Below, piece after piece: positions 34,894 through 45,630 of a stretch of 64,000 nt of DNA (position 1 is the first letter of the stretch; the number at the start of each line of letters is the position of its first letter). The stretch is from Ensifer sp. WSM1721 (lineage in GTDB: Bacteria > Pseudomonadota > Alphaproteobacteria > Rhizobiales > Rhizobiaceae), in assembly GCF_000513895.2 (NCBI RefSeq), contig NZ_CP165783.1, positions 806,001 through 870,000 of the forward strand. Direction: 5' to 3'. Both the position numbers and the translations under genes were made by a program. Under the pieces are notes generated by a model. That model was not told where the DNA came from, searched no databases, and worked only from the letters and a program-made list of their open reading frames with translations.

Positions 34894-34969
34894 GCTGCGC
34901 TTCTGGCCGGCAGCGCCCGCCGCGTTACCTCACAGAGGCATAGTTTTTCCACTTGCCACCGTGAACATT

Positions 34970-34981
34970 ATGTATATACAT
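34970..34981. promoter_or_regulatory. HutC-like operator upstream of hutI
   Basis: ATGTATATACAT is a perfect 12-bp palindrome, close to the TTGTATATACAA-type sites bound by the GntR-family repressor HutC in other proteobacteria. It lies 25 bp upstream of the hutI start, behind the terminator at 34863-34893. No hutC gene is in the window, so the repressor would be encoded elsewhere. Confidence 0.65.
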
Positions 34982-35005
34982 TATCCGCGGAGAAGGGCGG
35001 AGCTC

Positions 35006-36253
35006 ATGGACCGAAACGAAAAGACACCGTCTGGCAGAACGAGCCTCTGGCGCAATGCTCGCCTTGCGACGCTTCGCGAAGACCTCGGACCGCTCGGCAT
35101 CATCGAAAAAGCCGCCATCGGCGTCCGCGGCGGCCGGATCGCTTATGCCGGAGCCGAGAGCGAACTGCCTGTGGGCTTTGCCGAGGCGGACCAGGTGGTC
35201 GATTGCGAAGGCCGCTGGATCACGCCGGCGCTGATCGATTGCCACACCCATATCGTCCACGGCGGCAACCGTGCCCGGGAATTCGAGCTCAGGCTCGAAG
35301 GCGCGACTTACGAGGAGATCGCCCGCGCCGGCGGCGGGATCGTCTCCACCGTCAAGGCAACCAATGCCTTGTCGGTCGAGGAGCTGGTCGAGACGGCACT
35401 GCCCAGGCTCAACGCGCTGCTCTCCGAGGGCGTGTCCACGGTCGAGATCAAATCGGGTTATGGCCTCAACATCGAGGCCGAGCTGAAGATGCTCCGCGCT
35501 GCGCGCCAATTGGAGCGCGTGCGCCCCGTGCGTGTCCTGACCAGCTATCTCGCCGCCCATGCCACGCCGCCGGAATACAAGGGCCGAAATGGCGACTACA
35601 TCGCGGACGTCGTCCTGCCCGGTCTCGCCAAGGCGCATGCCGAGGGACTCGTCGATGTGGTCGACGGCTTCTGCGAAGACATCGCCTTCTCACCGGCCGA
35701 GATCGCACTCGTCTTCGATAGGGCCAAGTCGCTCGGCCTGCCGGTCAAGCTCCATGCCGAACAGCTTTCCAATCTCGGTGGCGCCAGGCTTGCCGCTTCC
35801 TATGGTGCGCTTTCGGCGGACCATCTCGAATATCTCGATGCCGAGGGTGCTGCGGCGATGGCGACGGCAGGCACCGTCGCCGTCCTTCTGCCCGGCGCGT
35901 TCTACACCCTTCGCGAAAAGCAGTTGCCGCCGGTCGAGACTCTTCGCGCGGCCGGAACGCGCATCGCCGTTGCGACGGACTGCAATCCCGGCACCTCGCC
36001 GCTGACATCGCTGCTGATGACCATGAACATGTCCGCGACGCTTTTCCGTCTGACGGTCCAGGAATGCCTCGCGGGCGTGACGCGCGAGGCGGCCCGCGCG
36101 CTCCGGATCCTCGATGAAACCGGCACGCTCGAGGCGGGGAAATCGGCGGATCTCGCGATCTGGAACATCGATGCGCCGGCGGAATTGATCTACCGCATCG
36201 GCTTCAATCCTCTGCATGAGCGGATTTTTAAGGGTGAAAGGATTGCCGTATGA
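35006..36253 (+). CDS. hutI: Imidazolonepropionase HutI
   Basis: A 415-residue amidohydrolase-fold enzyme from the ATG at 35006 (GGCGGAG upstream). An in-frame start at 34844 would span the terminator and operator and is rejected. Metal site [24 protein letters not shown], then [15 protein letters not shown] and [10 protein letters not shown]. It opens the ring of imidazolonepropionate to N-formimino-L-glutamate, the third step of histidine breakdown. It overlaps hutH by 4 bp. Confidence 0.95.
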   Translation: MDRNEKTPSGRTSLWRNARLATLREDLGPLGIIEKAAIGVRGGRIAYAGAESELPVGFAEADQVVDCEGRWITPALIDCHTHIVHGGNRAREFELRLEGATYEEIARAGGGIVSTVKATNALSVEELVETALPRLNALLSEGVSTVEIKSGYGLNIEAELKMLRAARQLERVRPVRVLTSYLAAHATPPEYKGRNGDYIADVVLPGLAKAHAEGLVDVVDGFCEDIAFSPAEIALVFDRAKSLGLPVKLHAEQLSNLGGARLAASYGALSADHLEYLDAEGAAAMATAGTVAVLLPGAFYTLREKQLPPVETLRAAGTRIAVATDCNPGTSPLTSLLMTMNMSATLFRLTVQECLAGVTREAARALRILDETGTLEAGKSADLAIWNIDAPAELIYRIGFNPLHERIFKGERIAV

Positions 36254-37785
36254 CCATTGTGCTGAAACCTGGTGCGGTTCCGCTCAAGGACCTTGAGACG
36301 ATCTACTGGACCGGCGAGCCCGCCCGCCTCGACCGCGCCTTCGACGCCGGCATCGCTAGGGCTGCGGAGCGGATTGCCGAGATCGTCGCGGGCAATGCGC
36401 CCGTCTACGGCATCAATACGGGTTTCGGCAAACTTGCCTCGATCAAGATCGACAGCGCCGACGTGACCACCCTCCAGCGCAATCTGATCCTGTCGCATTG
36501 CTGCGGCGTCGGTCAGCCGCTGCCGGAGAATATCGTGCGGCTCATCATGGCGCTGAAGCTCATCTCGCTCGGTCGCGGCGCCTCAGGCGTGCGCCTCGAA
36601 CTCATCCGCCTCCTCGAGGCGATGATGGAAAAGGGCGTCGTTCCGCTAATCCCGGAAAAGGGTTCGGTCGGTGCCTCCGGCGACCTCGCACCGCTCGCTC
36701 ACTTGGCCGCCGTGATGATGGGGCATGGCGAAGCTTTCTTCTCCGGCCAACGCATGGCAGGCGCGGCCGCTCTGAAAGCGGCGGGGCTTTCGCCGGTGAC
36801 GCTCGCCGCCAAGGAGGGCTTGGCGCTGATCAACGGCACGCAGGTCTCGACGGCGCTCGCGCTTGCCGGGCTTTTCCGCGCGCATCGGGCAGCCCAGGCG
36901 GCGCTCATTACCGGCGCGCTTTCGACCGATGCGGCCATGGGCTCCTCCGCCCCGTTTCATCCGGATATCCATACCCTGCGCGGTCATCGCGGGCAGATCG
37001 ACACGGCCGCCGCGCTTCGCCGGCTGCTCGACGGATCGGTCATCCGCCAGAGCCATATAGAAGGGGACGAACGGGTGCAGGACCCCTACTGCATCCGTTG
37101 CCAGCCGCAGGTCGACGGCGCCTGCCTCGATCTCCTGCGTTCAGTCGCCGCCACACTCACGATCGAAGCCAACGCCGTCACTGACAATCCGCTGGTGTTG
37201 TCCGACAATGCCGTCGTCTCCGGCGGCAATTTCCACGCGGAGCCGGTCGCCTTCGCCGCCGACCAGATCGCGCTTGCGGTCTGCGAGATCGGCTCCATCT
37301 CACAGCGCCGGATTGCACTCCTCGTCGATCCGGCCTTGAGCTACGGCCTGCCCGCCTTCCTTGCGAAGAAGCCCGGCCTCAATTCGGGTCTTATGATCGC
37401 CGAAGTCACCTCGGCCGCGCTGATGTCGGAAAACAAGCAGCTCTCGCACCCCGCTTCCGTCGACTCGACCCCGACCTCGGCCAACCAGGAAGACCACGTC
37501 TCGATGGCCTGCCACGGCGCCCGCCGCCTTCTCCAGATGACCGACAACCTGTTCTCGATCGTCGGCATCGAGGCGCTCGCAGCGGTCCAGGGCATCGAAT
37601 TTCGCGCACCGCTTGTGACGAGCCCGGAACTTCAGAAGGCGGCGGCCACCCTGCGCGCCGTCGTGCCCACGATCGAGGAAGACCGCTACATGGCGGACGA
37701 CCTCCGGGCCGCAAGCGAACTCGTCGCTTCAGGCCGGCTCGCCGCCGCCGTCTCCGACGGTATTCTCCCGACGCTGGAGGGCTGA
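36250..37785 (+). CDS. hutH: Histidine ammonia-lyase HutH
   Basis: A 511-residue lyase. The self-cyclising Ala142-Ser143-Gly144 triad ([18 protein letters not shown]) forms the MIO cofactor. [12 protein letters not shown] and the [14 protein letters not shown] segment are also conserved. It removes ammonia from histidine to give urocanate, the first step of the pathway. It is coupled to hutI (ATGA overlap) and separated from hutG by one base. Confidence 0.96.
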   Translation: MTIVLKPGAVPLKDLETIYWTGEPARLDRAFDAGIARAAERIAEIVAGNAPVYGINTGFGKLASIKIDSADVTTLQRNLILSHCCGVGQPLPENIVRLIMALKLISLGRGASGVRLELIRLLEAMMEKGVVPLIPEKGSVGASGDLAPLAHLAAVMMGHGEAFFSGQRMAGAAALKAAGLSPVTLAAKEGLALINGTQVSTALALAGLFRAHRAAQAALITGALSTDAAMGSSAPFHPDIHTLRGHRGQIDTAAALRRLLDGSVIRQSHIEGDERVQDPYCIRCQPQVDGACLDLLRSVAATLTIEANAVTDNPLVLSDNAVVSGGNFHAEPVAFAADQIALAVCEIGSISQRRIALLVDPALSYGLPAFLAKKPGLNSGLMIAEVTSAALMSENKQLSHPASVDSTPTSANQEDHVSMACHGARRLLQMTDNLFSIVGIEALAAVQGIEFRAPLVTSPELQKAAATLRAVVPTIEEDRYMADDLRAASELVASGRLAAAVSDGILPTLEG

Positions 37786-37786
37786 C

Positions 37787-38602
37787 ATGGCGGTCCATGA
37801 AGTCCGGCAGGGCACCTCGCCCGTCATTCTCGGTTTTCCGCATACGGGCACGCACGTACCCTCCTCGATATGGGAGCGGCTGAACGACAATGGCCGCATC
37901 TTGGCCGACACGGACTGGCACATACACGAGCTCTACGAAGGTCTGCTGCCGGACGCGACCACCGTCCGCGCCACATTCCACCGCTACGTCATCGACGCCA
38001 ATCGCGACCCGGAGGGCGTCAGCCTCTATCCCGGCCAGAACACGACGGGGCTCGTTCCGGAAACGGATTTCGATGGCGTGCCGATCTGGAAGGCTGGCGA
38101 GGGCCCGACGGAGGCCGAGATCGCAGAGCGCCTGCGCGCCTTTCATGCGCCCTATCATGCCGCCCTTGCCGCCGAGATCGCCCGCGTCAAGGCGATCCAC
38201 GGCGTCGCCGTGCTCTATGATTGCCACTCGATCCGCTCGCACATCCCCTTCCTTTTCGAAGGCAAGCTGCCGGACTTCAACATCGGCACGGATATGGGGA
38301 AAACCTGTGCGCAAACGATCGAAAGGTCGGCAGTAGAAATCGCCGCAAAAGCAGATGGTTACAGCCACGTGCTCAACGGTCGCTTCAAGGGCGGCTGGAC
38401 GACCCGCCACTATGGCCGCCCGCAACAGGGCGTGCACGCCATCCAGATGGAACTGGCGCAATCGACCCATTTGACTGCGGAAGCACCGCCCTTCGCCCTG
38501 GACGCGGCGAAAGCCGAAAAGCTTCGAAGTCACCTCCGGAACATCCTGGAAGCCATTAAAGCAAAAGCATTCGACCTCCAACGCACAGGGAGTGAGGCAT
38601 GA
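37787..38602 (+). CDS. hutG: N-formylglutamate deformylase HutG
   Basis: A 271-residue N-formylglutamate amidohydrolase ([53 protein letters not shown]). It is not the ureohydrolase-type HutG, so this operon uses the five-step route that needs HutF to convert formiminoglutamate to formylglutamate. No hutF is present in the window. It overlaps hutU by 4 bp. Confidence 0.94.
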   Translation: MAVHEVRQGTSPVILGFPHTGTHVPSSIWERLNDNGRILADTDWHIHELYEGLLPDATTVRATFHRYVIDANRDPEGVSLYPGQNTTGLVPETDFDGVPIWKAGEGPTEAEIAERLRAFHAPYHAALAAEIARVKAIHGVAVLYDCHSIRSHIPFLFEGKLPDFNIGTDMGKTCAQTIERSAVEIAAKADGYSHVLNGRFKGGWTTRHYGRPQQGVHAIQMELAQSTHLTAEAPPFALDAAKAEKLRSHLRNILEAIKAKAFDLQRTGSEA

Positions 38603-40278
38603 ACACGAACAATCCGCGCCACAATATTCGCGAGGTGCGCAGTCCGCGCGGAACGGAGATCAGCGCCAGGAGCTGGCTGACCGAAGCGCCGCTCCGGATG
38701 CTGATGAACAATCTCGATCCGGATGTCGCCGAGAACCCGCACGAACTCGTCGTCTATGGCGGCATCGGCCGCGCCGCCCGTACCTGGGATGATTTCGACC
38801 GCATCGTCGCAACGCTCAAGGATCTGAACGAGGACGAGACCTTGCTCGTCCAATCCGGCAAGCCCGTCGGCGTCTTCCGCACCCACAAGGATGTGCCGCG
38901 CGTGCTGATCGCCAATTCCAATCTCGTACCGCACTGGGCGACCTGGGATCACTTCAACGAGCTGGATAAGAAGGGTCTCGCCATGTACGGCCAGATGACC
39001 GCCGGCTCCTGGATCTATATCGGCACTCAGGGCATCGTCCAGGGCACTTACGAGACCTTTGCCGAGGCCGGCCGCCGGCACTATGGCGGTGATCTGAAGG
39101 GCAAGTGGATCCTCACCGGCGGCCTCGGCGGCATGGGCGGAGCGCAACCGCTCGCCGCCGTCATGGCCGGCGCCTGCTGCCTCGCTGTCGAGTGTAATCC
39201 CGACTCGATCGATTTCCGTCTGCGCACCCGTTATCTCGACGAGAAGGCCGAAACGCTCGAGGAAGCCATGGCGATGATCGAGCGCTGGACCAAGGTCGGC
39301 GAGGCCAAGTCCGTCGGTCTCCTCGGCAATGCCTCGGAGGTCCTGCCCGAGATGGTCCGCCGCGGTATCCGCCCCGATATCGTCACCGACCAGACCTCGG
39401 CGCATGATCCGATCAATGGTTATCTGCCGAGGGGCTGGACGATCGCCGAATGGAAGGCCAAGCGCGAGAGCGACCCGAAGGCGGTGGAGAAAGCCGCGCG
39501 CGCCTCGATGCGCGACCATGTCGAAGCGATGCTCGCCTTCTGGGATTCCGGCGTCCCGACGCTCGACTACGGCAACAACATCCGCCAGGTGGCGAAGGAT
39601 GAAGGCCTCGAGCGCGCCTTCGATTTCCCGGGCTTCGTGCCCGCCTATATCCGTCCGCTCTTCTGCAGAGGCATCGGACCGTTCCGCTGGGCGGCGCTTT
39701 CCGGCGACCCGGAGGATATCTACAAGACGGACCGGAAGGTGAAGGAGCTGCTGCCCGACAACAAACACCTGCACAATTGGCTCGACATGGCGCGCGAGCG
39801 CATTGCCTTCCAGGGCTTGCCTGCACGCATCTGCTGGGTCGGCCTCGGCGACCGTCATCGCCTCGGCCTCGCCTTCAACGAGATGGTACGCACAGGCGAG
39901 CTCAAGGCACCGATCGTCATCGGCCGCGACCATCTCGACTCCGGCTCGGTCGCTTCGCCGAACCGTGAGACCGAAGCGATGAAGGACGGCTCGGACGCGG
40001 TTTCCGACTGGCCGCTCTTGAACGCCCTGCTCAACACCGCCTCCGGCGCCACCTGGGTATCGCTGCACCACGGCGGCGGCGTCGGTATGGGCTTCTCGCA
40101 ACATTCCGGCATGGTGATCTGCTGCGACGGCACCGGCGATGCAGCCCGGCGCATCGAACGGGTGCTCTGGAACGATCCGGCGACGGGCGTCATGCGCCAT
40201 GCCGACGCGGGCTACGATGTTGCGCTCGACTGCGCCAAGGACCAGGGCCTGCGCCTGCCGGCGATTCTTGGGAACTGA
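38599..40278 (+). CDS. hutU: Urocanate hydratase HutU
   Basis: A 559-residue NAD-dependent urocanase. [56 protein letters not shown] and [17 protein letters not shown] are family signatures. Length is normal. It converts urocanate to imidazolonepropionate. It is last in the hutI-hutH-hutG-hutU unit. Confidence 0.96.
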   Translation: MNTNNPRHNIREVRSPRGTEISARSWLTEAPLRMLMNNLDPDVAENPHELVVYGGIGRAARTWDDFDRIVATLKDLNEDETLLVQSGKPVGVFRTHKDVPRVLIANSNLVPHWATWDHFNELDKKGLAMYGQMTAGSWIYIGTQGIVQGTYETFAEAGRRHYGGDLKGKWILTGGLGGMGGAQPLAAVMAGACCLAVECNPDSIDFRLRTRYLDEKAETLEEAMAMIERWTKVGEAKSVGLLGNASEVLPEMVRRGIRPDIVTDQTSAHDPINGYLPRGWTIAEWKAKRESDPKAVEKAARASMRDHVEAMLAFWDSGVPTLDYGNNIRQVAKDEGLERAFDFPGFVPAYIRPLFCRGIGPFRWAALSGDPEDIYKTDRKVKELLPDNKHLHNWLDMARERIAFQGLPARICWVGLGDRHRLGLAFNEMVRTGELKAPIVIGRDHLDSGSVASPNRETEAMKDGSDAVSDWPLLNALLNTASGATWVSLHHGGGVGMGFSQHSGMVICCDGTGDAARRIERVLWNDPATGVMRHADAGYDVALDCAKDQGLRLPAILGN

Positions 40279-40324
40279 TGGAGTGGGTGGCTGCTCCAGA
40301 TTGCACAGCATCCACGCCTTCCTA

Positions 40325-40489
40325 CTGCATGTTTCCTTAAATCGTACCCGATTTAAGGACAAAACATGCAGCAATTCAAAGTGCTACAGCGTCCTTTGTG
40401 CGTCTCAAAAGACGCACGGCGCTGTAGCCCGCAAGTGCCCGCGAGCGCACAGCTCGCGTCTTGCCGATCTCCCCGCTTGTGGGGGAGAT
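40325..40489. repeat. Mosaic of three palindromic intergenic elements
   Basis: Three separate hairpin modules fill the 283-bp gap between hutU and the convergent M81 gene. The first is 40325-40371 (CTGCATGTTT...AACATGCAG with inner CTTAAATCG/CGATTTAAG). The second is 40384-40427 (CTACAGCG...CGCTGTAG with inner GTGCGTCT/AGACGCAC). The third is 40467-40489 (ATCTCCCC/GGGGGAGAT). Their shape and sequence are like repeats scattered through rhizobial genomes. They may also end transcription from both sides. Confidence 0.7.
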
Positions 40490-40561
40490 GCCCGGCAGGG
40501 CAGAGGGGTTTAAAACGACCAATCGCTGGCCGCCATAATCCAATGGGATTCCGCCGTGACC

Positions 40562-41995
40562 CTACGTCCACCGCGCCGATAGACGCGCCTTCGGCACGAA
40601 ATCGAAATCCCGATCGAAGGGAAAGACCGGCCGCCGCCGGCGCTCGCTCGCGAGGTATTCTATGTCCTGATTGACGACGCCATCGGTCAACGCCATCAGG
40701 TTGGGATTGGCGATCGGCGCGAGTTCCGGCGAAAGATAGCCGGATTTGACGACTAGCAAACGCACGGTCGCGGGATCGAGGCCGAGTCGACGGAAGTCCT
40801 CGATATTGTGATAGGGACGGCGCCGCGCCGACAGAACGATCACGATGCCTTCCGCCTCGATCACCGCCTGACGCTCAGCGGCAGATCCCGGATCATCAAC
40901 GCGCATGACCTTCACCGTCACCTCTGCGGGAGCACTCGACGGGTCGAGACTGCCGCCGATCCGTAACGTCAGCGTCTCGCCCTCGCCGGCGGCGAAGCAG
41001 ACCTCCACGGCCGGTCGATCGGCGATGCCGGCAATCAGTGCATCCTGCCAACCGCGCTTGAGAAGCGCATTCAACACATCGGCTCGGTCGCCGACACCGC
41101 CGCCGGTTGGATTGTCGCCGGAGTCGGCCAGAATGACGGGCTTCGTTGTTGCGCCTTCAGCAATGTCGAGCATTGCCTCGAGCGGTCCGGTGACCGGTCC
41201 GAAGGAAAATTTCTTCCGCTCATTCCAGTAACTTGCAGCGATTTCCTCCGCCGCTTTCGAGGCCGCCGTTCTGTCCGAGCCGGTGACCACGGCGCAGGCC
41301 GTCGCCCGCGGCTCATCGGCCCAGACGTAACCCACCATCAGATTGGCATCGAGAATGCCGGGCCGTTTGTCGATTTCCGGCAGGGCGCGATAAAGGCTTG
41401 CGGCCGGCTCGTCTTCCGTCGAGGTACGTTCGCCAGGCAGGAGCACCGGCACGGGTGCCCAGGCGATGCCGGGGCGCGTGCCATGACGCAACGCCTCAAT
41501 CAGCCTCGACCAGGCCCGCACCATGGTTTCGCGCGTGTCGATATGCGGCGCAGTTCGGTAGGCGGCGAAGATATCGATCTGATCGATGATCCGTTGGCTG
41601 ACATTGCCATGGAGGTCGTAGCTGACCGCCAACGGACAATCACGACCGACGACGGCGCGAGCGGCGGAGATCCAGTCGCCTTCCGCATCGTCCATCCCGT
41701 CGACCTTGATCGCCCCGTGCATCGCAAGATAGAGCCCGTCGAGCGGCAATGCCGCTTCGAGCCGTTCGAGGAACTCCGCCCGGAAGACATCGTAGGCTGC
41801 ACGGGAGACCGGACCGCCGGGGACGGCCCGCGCATGCAGGAGCGGAATATGCTCGATCCCTTCCGCCTCGAGGAAATCGAAATATTCCGCCCTCAGGAGG
41901 TCCTCTCCCTTGAGCACCCGGAAGTCTTCGACCGTCATCAGAACGGGCGAATAGGTGCTGCATTCCGTATGGATTCCACCGACGGCGATCCGCAT
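40562..41995 (-). CDS. M81 family metallopeptidase (MlrC-like), canonical member
   Basis: A 477-residue protein of the MlrC (microcystin-degrading) family. The likely metal-binding features are all visible: GGIHTECSTYSP at the N-terminus, SYDLHGNVS, YRTAPHIDTRETM and the signature DSGDNPTGGGVGD (about residues 300-312). There is no signal peptide, so it acts on an imported compound. It is the last gene of the leftward ridA-rpiR-SDR-GH20-M81 operon, 11 bp after the GH20 gene. Known members cleave linear peptides; the substrate here is open. Confidence 0.87.
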   Translation of the reverse strand: MRIAVGGIHTECSTYSPVLMTVEDFRVLKGEDLLRAEYFDFLEAEGIEHIPLLHARAVPGGPVSRAAYDVFRAEFLERLEAALPLDGLYLAMHGAIKVDGMDDAEGDWISAARAVVGRDCPLAVSYDLHGNVSQRIIDQIDIFAAYRTAPHIDTRETMVRAWSRLIEALRHGTRPGIAWAPVPVLLPGERTSTEDEPAASLYRALPEIDKRPGILDANLMVGYVWADEPRATACAVVTGSDRTAASKAAEEIAASYWNERKKFSFGPVTGPLEAMLDIAEGATTKPVILADSGDNPTGGGVGDRADVLNALLKRGWQDALIAGIADRPAVEVCFAAGEGETLTLRIGGSLDPSSAPAEVTVKVMRVDDPGSAAERQAVIEAEGIVIVLSARRRPYHNIEDFRRLGLDPATVRLLVVKSGYLSPELAPIANPNLMALTDGVVNQDIEYLASERRRRPVFPFDRDFDFVPKARLSARWT

Positions 41996-42006
41996 GGCCG
42001 GTCAGC

Positions 42007-43926
42007 TCACAGCATAGGGCTCAAGGGCGCGATAGCGGCGAAGCGCAGCCAGTCCTTCTGCTCCTTCGGCGTCCAGGCGGCTTCCGCGATCGCCGGCAAG
42101 CGCGGAAATACGAGGCGATTGAAGTAGCCGCGCGACAGGAAATGCTCCGACCAGATGCAGGCCTGCACGCCCTTCATGCGGCTCCTCAGCTCTTCCGGGA
42201 ACTCGCCTTGTGCCTCGTAAGCATAGGTATGCGCCGGCGTTGCCGTGCCGGCCCAGCTCGCACCGGGCTCCTGCCAAGCCTCCGCCTGGGCCATGTCGAG
42301 ATAATAGGCTTGGCCGGGTGTCATCACGACGTCGTAACCTTCCCGCGCCAGCTCGATCCCGACCTTGGGATTCTCCCAGGCCATTAAGAGCGTGCCGTCG
42401 GTTCCGACGCCGCCGCCGTGCGCGACCTCGTTCCAGCCGACGAGCTTGCGGCCGCGCGCCGTCAGCATCTGTTTCACCTTCTTCAGGAAGTAGGACTGCA
42501 GCGCGAAGGTGACGGAAATCCCCTCCTCTTCCATCAGCTTGCGCGCAAGCGGTGACGCCATCCATGAACCATCGGCCACTTCGTCGCCGCCGACGTGGAT
42601 GTACTGACTCGGGAAGAGCTCGACCATCTCGTCGAAGACCTTTTCCAGGAATTCGTAGGTGAACGGCACGGCCGGGTTGAGGGCGTTGTTGGGATAACCC
42701 TGGACCGAATGATAACTCTCCGGCGCCTCCTGCCCGTCGGCAAGGTCGGGAAGCGCGACGAGCGCGGCCGTGCTGTGACCGGGAATGTCGATCTCCGGAA
42801 CGACTTCGACGCGGAGCGCCGCCGCATGGGCGACGATCGCCTTGACCTCTTCCTGGCTGTAGAAACCGCCGACCGGGTCGGCGCCGTTGCCGAGTTGCGG
42901 CAGCATCGGCTCGTCCGGACCGCGCAGCACGCCGAGCGTCGTCAAGGTCGGGTAGGCCTTGATCTCCAATCGCCAGGCCTCGTCGTCGGTGAGATGCCAA
43001 TGGAAAATATTGAGCTTGAACCAGGCAAGAATGTCGATGAGACGCATGATGTCGGTCGTCGGATAGAATTGCCGCGAGACATCCAGATGGCAGCCGCGCC
43101 AGCCGTAGCGGGGTTGATCGACAATCGTGCCCGCGGCGGGAAAGCGGAATTTGGTCGCATGATTGCGGGCGCCGTCGATAAGCTGCGCGAGCGTCGTCAG
43201 ACCATATTGCCGTCCGGCGGCTGCACCGTATTCGAGCCGGATTTCCCGACCTGAGAAGGCAAGCCTGTAGGCTTCGACGCCAAGGTCACCCCTCTTCGCG
43301 AAGACGATCGGTTGGCCCTGCCCGGACGGCGCAAGGCTGAACGGAGCGTGGCCGGCCGGGAAGAGCCTATGGAAAAGCGCCAGCACATCGGAGATCGCCC
43401 TGATGTCTTCTGTGCTGCTGTTCGCGGCCGGAAAGAGAACGGCCGGAAGTCCTTCTCCGGCCACCGCATCGATCTTCGCCGGCCAGGGCTGCAGCGCGAA
43501 AGGCAGGCCAACGTGGCCCTCTGGCAAGCGCGCCGGCGGCGGCTCGCTCGTAGCTCCTTCCAAACGCAGGTCGGACACGGCCACCGGCACGTGCCGCCCA
43601 ACGGCAAGCGTCAGATAGGCCGATTTCGCCCCGTCGGTGCAATGTTTCGCCTGCCGGTTGAGGCCGCTGACGGTGAAGGTCCAGCTTTCCCCGGGCGCAA
43701 GAACCAACCCCTCAGGCGGCGCGAACTCATGGAAATTGGCGTTGCGGCGCAGGAAGGTTGCGTTATCGCAGGCGGTTGGATCCACCACGCGGGTGAGCGA
43801 CGTGTAGGCTAGACGGAAGCCGCTGAGCGGCTGATCCGAAAGATTGAAGAGACTGAAGGTGAAGCATCCGTTGGGGCCGCCCTCCGGTTGCCAGGCAGAT
43901 TCGAGGCGATAAAAAACCGGCTGCAT
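42007..43926 (-). CDS. GH20 beta-N-acetylhexosaminidase, apparently cytosolic
   Basis: A 639-residue hydrolase. An N-terminal beta domain (about 1-125) precedes the GH20b and catalytic domains, with RGCHLDVSRQFYPT, FHWHLTDDEAWRLEI and the catalytic pair D448-E449 in HVGGDEVADGSW. GH20 uses the substrate's N-acetyl group as nucleophile and removes terminal GlcNAc or GalNAc. No signal peptide or lipobox is present, unlike many GH20 enzymes, so it probably acts on a saccharide brought in by the nearby ABC importer. Confidence 0.9.
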   Translation of the reverse strand: MQPVFYRLESAWQPEGGPNGCFTFSLFNLSDQPLSGFRLAYTSLTRVVDPTACDNATFLRRNANFHEFAPPEGLVLAPGESWTFTVSGLNRQAKHCTDGAKSAYLTLAVGRHVPVAVSDLRLEGATSEPPPARLPEGHVGLPFALQPWPAKIDAVAGEGLPAVLFPAANSSTEDIRAISDVLALFHRLFPAGHAPFSLAPSGQGQPIVFAKRGDLGVEAYRLAFSGREIRLEYGAAAGRQYGLTTLAQLIDGARNHATKFRFPAAGTIVDQPRYGWRGCHLDVSRQFYPTTDIMRLIDILAWFKLNIFHWHLTDDEAWRLEIKAYPTLTTLGVLRGPDEPMLPQLGNGADPVGGFYSQEEVKAIVAHAAALRVEVVPEIDIPGHSTAALVALPDLADGQEAPESYHSVQGYPNNALNPAVPFTYEFLEKVFDEMVELFPSQYIHVGGDEVADGSWMASPLARKLMEEEGISVTFALQSYFLKKVKQMLTARGRKLVGWNEVAHGGGVGTDGTLLMAWENPKVGIELAREGYDVVMTPGQAYYLDMAQAEAWQEPGASWAGTATPAHTYAYEAQGEFPEELRSRMKGVQACIWSEHFLSRGYFNRLVFPRLPAIAEAAWTPKEQKDWLRFAAIAPLSPML

Positions 43927-43950
43927 GGGGCATCCTCCAAGATGGATTGA

Positions 43951-44727
43951 TCAGTAGTGGTTGGATTGCGAGAACGTACGCGCTACCTCGGCTTGGCCAG
44001 CGGTGAGGCCGCAGTCGACCGGCAGGCAGACGCCGGAGATGGCTTTCGCCAAGGGGCTCGCAAGGAAGCGAACGGCCTCAGCGACATCATCGGGATCGAC
44101 GATGCGCTCAAGCGGATACCAGCGCTTCGCCTCTTCCAAGACTTGCGGATTGGCCGCCGCACGCGCCTCCCAGGCTTTCGTGCGCACCGTGCCCGGTGCG
44201 ACCGCATTCGCGCGGATGCCGAACTTGCCGTATTCGACGGCGATCAGCCGCGTCAGGTGCAGAAGGCCCGCCTTGGCGGCGCTGTAGGCCGGATGGCCAA
44301 ACACGTTCATGCCGTTGACCGAAGCGACGTTGACGACCGAGCCTTGGCTCTCCTTCAGCATCTCCTCGACCGCGCGGAAGCAAAGGAAGGCGGCTTCGAG
44401 ATTGAGGGCGTTGTCCATGCGCCAGATCGCCTGCGTGGTGTCATGCAGGCTGACTGCACGCGCCGCGCCGGCATTGTTGACGAGCGTGCGCACCGTGCCG
44501 AGCGACCTGGCTTTGGCTGCCATCGCCGCCACGCTTGGGGCATCCGTCACGTCACAGGAGACGGCGACGAAATGCTCCTCGGCGCCGAGATCGTGCGCCG
44601 CTCTCTCGGCAGCATCGCCGTCGATATCGGCGAGCAGCACCACGTCATGTCCGTCAGCGAGCCGCCTGGTGATCGCGCGGCCGATATCGCCGGCTGCTCC
44701 GGTGACGATCGCGACGGATTTCGGCAT
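43951..44727 (-). CDS. SDR family NAD(P)-dependent oxidoreductase
   Basis: A 258-residue classical short-chain dehydrogenase from the ATG at 44727 (AGGAA upstream). A longer frame back to 45081 overlaps the RpiR gene and is rejected. TGAAGDIG (cofactor), NNAGA, catalytic Ser in NVASVNGMN, and YSAAK (Tyr/Lys) are all present. It probably oxidises a sugar or sugar-alcohol intermediate in the pathway of this operon. Confidence 0.9.
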   Translation of the reverse strand: MPKSVAIVTGAAGDIGRAITRRLADGHDVVLLADIDGDAAERAAHDLGAEEHFVAVSCDVTDAPSVAAMAAKARSLGTVRTLVNNAGAARAVSLHDTTQAIWRMDNALNLEAAFLCFRAVEEMLKESQGSVVNVASVNGMNVFGHPAYSAAKAGLLHLTRLIAVEYGKFGIRANAVAPGTVRTKAWEARAAANPQVLEEAKRWYPLERIVDPDDVAEAVRFLASPLAKAISGVCLPVDCGLTAGQAEVARTFSQSNHY

Positions 44728-44746
44728 AGGCGTTTCCTGCGGCACA

Positions 44747-45610
44747 TTAATCTCCGAGAAGTTGGCGGTCGTCTCCATCCCTGTGCACGACGAGTTGCTG
44801 CTTGATGCGCCTGAGCGTCGCCGTGGCCTGCGGCTGAACGCGGTAGGCGACGAGGCTCGCGACGATATCGAGCAGCGCGACATAGGCGATGCGGGTGGAG
44901 GTCGGACGATAGATGTTGTGCCCTTCCGGCAGGTCGATCGGGACGGCGATATCCGCGGCTTCAGCAACCGGACTGCCGCTCTGGGTAAGTGCGATCGTCG
45001 GAACCTTGGCGTCGCGCGCGAGTGTGAAGGCACGCACCAGCTCCGTATTGCGCCCCGAAAAGGACGAGCCGACGATGACATCGGCGGGGCGCGCCGCCGC
45101 CGCCATCATCAATTGCATGCTGTGGTCGGAGCTCGAGGTGATGCGCAGCCCCAGACGGAACAGGCGGTTCTGCAATTCGCCGGCGATCATCGAGGAATTG
45201 CCGCCCGAGCCGAAGGCATAGATCATTTCCGCCTTAGCCAGCCGATCGGCGGCTTGCTCTATCGCGGCGAGATCGAGCGAGCGGTGCAGCAGGAATAGCG
45301 CATTCTGTGCCTTGGTGATGATGTCCTGCGCCACATCGGCCGGCTCCTGGCTCTTCGGCTCCGGCTTCAGATAGCGCATGCCGATATAGGGGGTGCGCGC
45401 CAGTTGCACCTTGAAGTCGGAAAAGCTTTCGCAGCCGAGCCGCCGGCAAAAGCGCGTGACCGTCGGCGGCGAAACATCGGCCTTGCCCGCGAGCTCGATG
45501 ATCGACGCGTTCACGGCGAACTCGAAATCATTGAGCAGGATGTCGGCAATGCGGTTTTCCGACTGGGAGAGCCGCCCCTTTTCCTCCTGCAGTGTCGCGA
45601 AAATGTCCAT
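44747..45610 (-). CDS. MurR/RpiR family transcriptional regulator
   Basis: A 287-residue regulator. The N-terminal HTH_6 domain (about 1-77; FAVNASIIELAGKADVSPPTVTRFCRRLGCESFSDFK) is followed by a SIS sugar-phosphate-binding domain (about 120-250; IYAFGSGGNSSMIAGELQNRLFRLG, GSSFSGRNTE). Relatives sense sugar phosphates such as MurNAc-6-P. It lies inside the GH20/M81 operon. The twin palindromes at 45972-45985 and 54060-54074 are its likely targets. Confidence 0.91.
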   Translation of the reverse strand: MDIFATLQEEKGRLSQSENRIADILLNDFEFAVNASIIELAGKADVSPPTVTRFCRRLGCESFSDFKVQLARTPYIGMRYLKPEPKSQEPADVAQDIITKAQNALFLLHRSLDLAAIEQAADRLAKAEMIYAFGSGGNSSMIAGELQNRLFRLGLRITSSSDHSMQLMMAAAARPADVIVGSSFSGRNTELVRAFTLARDAKVPTIALTQSGSPVAEAADIAVPIDLPEGHNIYRPTSTRIAYVALLDIVASLVAYRVQPQATATLRRIKQQLVVHRDGDDRQLLGD

Positions 45611-45630
45611 CGAACGGCGCCCCCTTCCTC

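Noticed and set aside
34844..35005. N-terminal extension of hutI
   Set aside because: It would start within the terminator region and run through the HutC-like palindrome; normal HutI length is reached from 35006.
40325..40489. Palindromes considered as a CRISPR array or integron attachment site
   Set aside because: The modules differ from one another, are not regularly spaced, and no cas or integrase genes are near.
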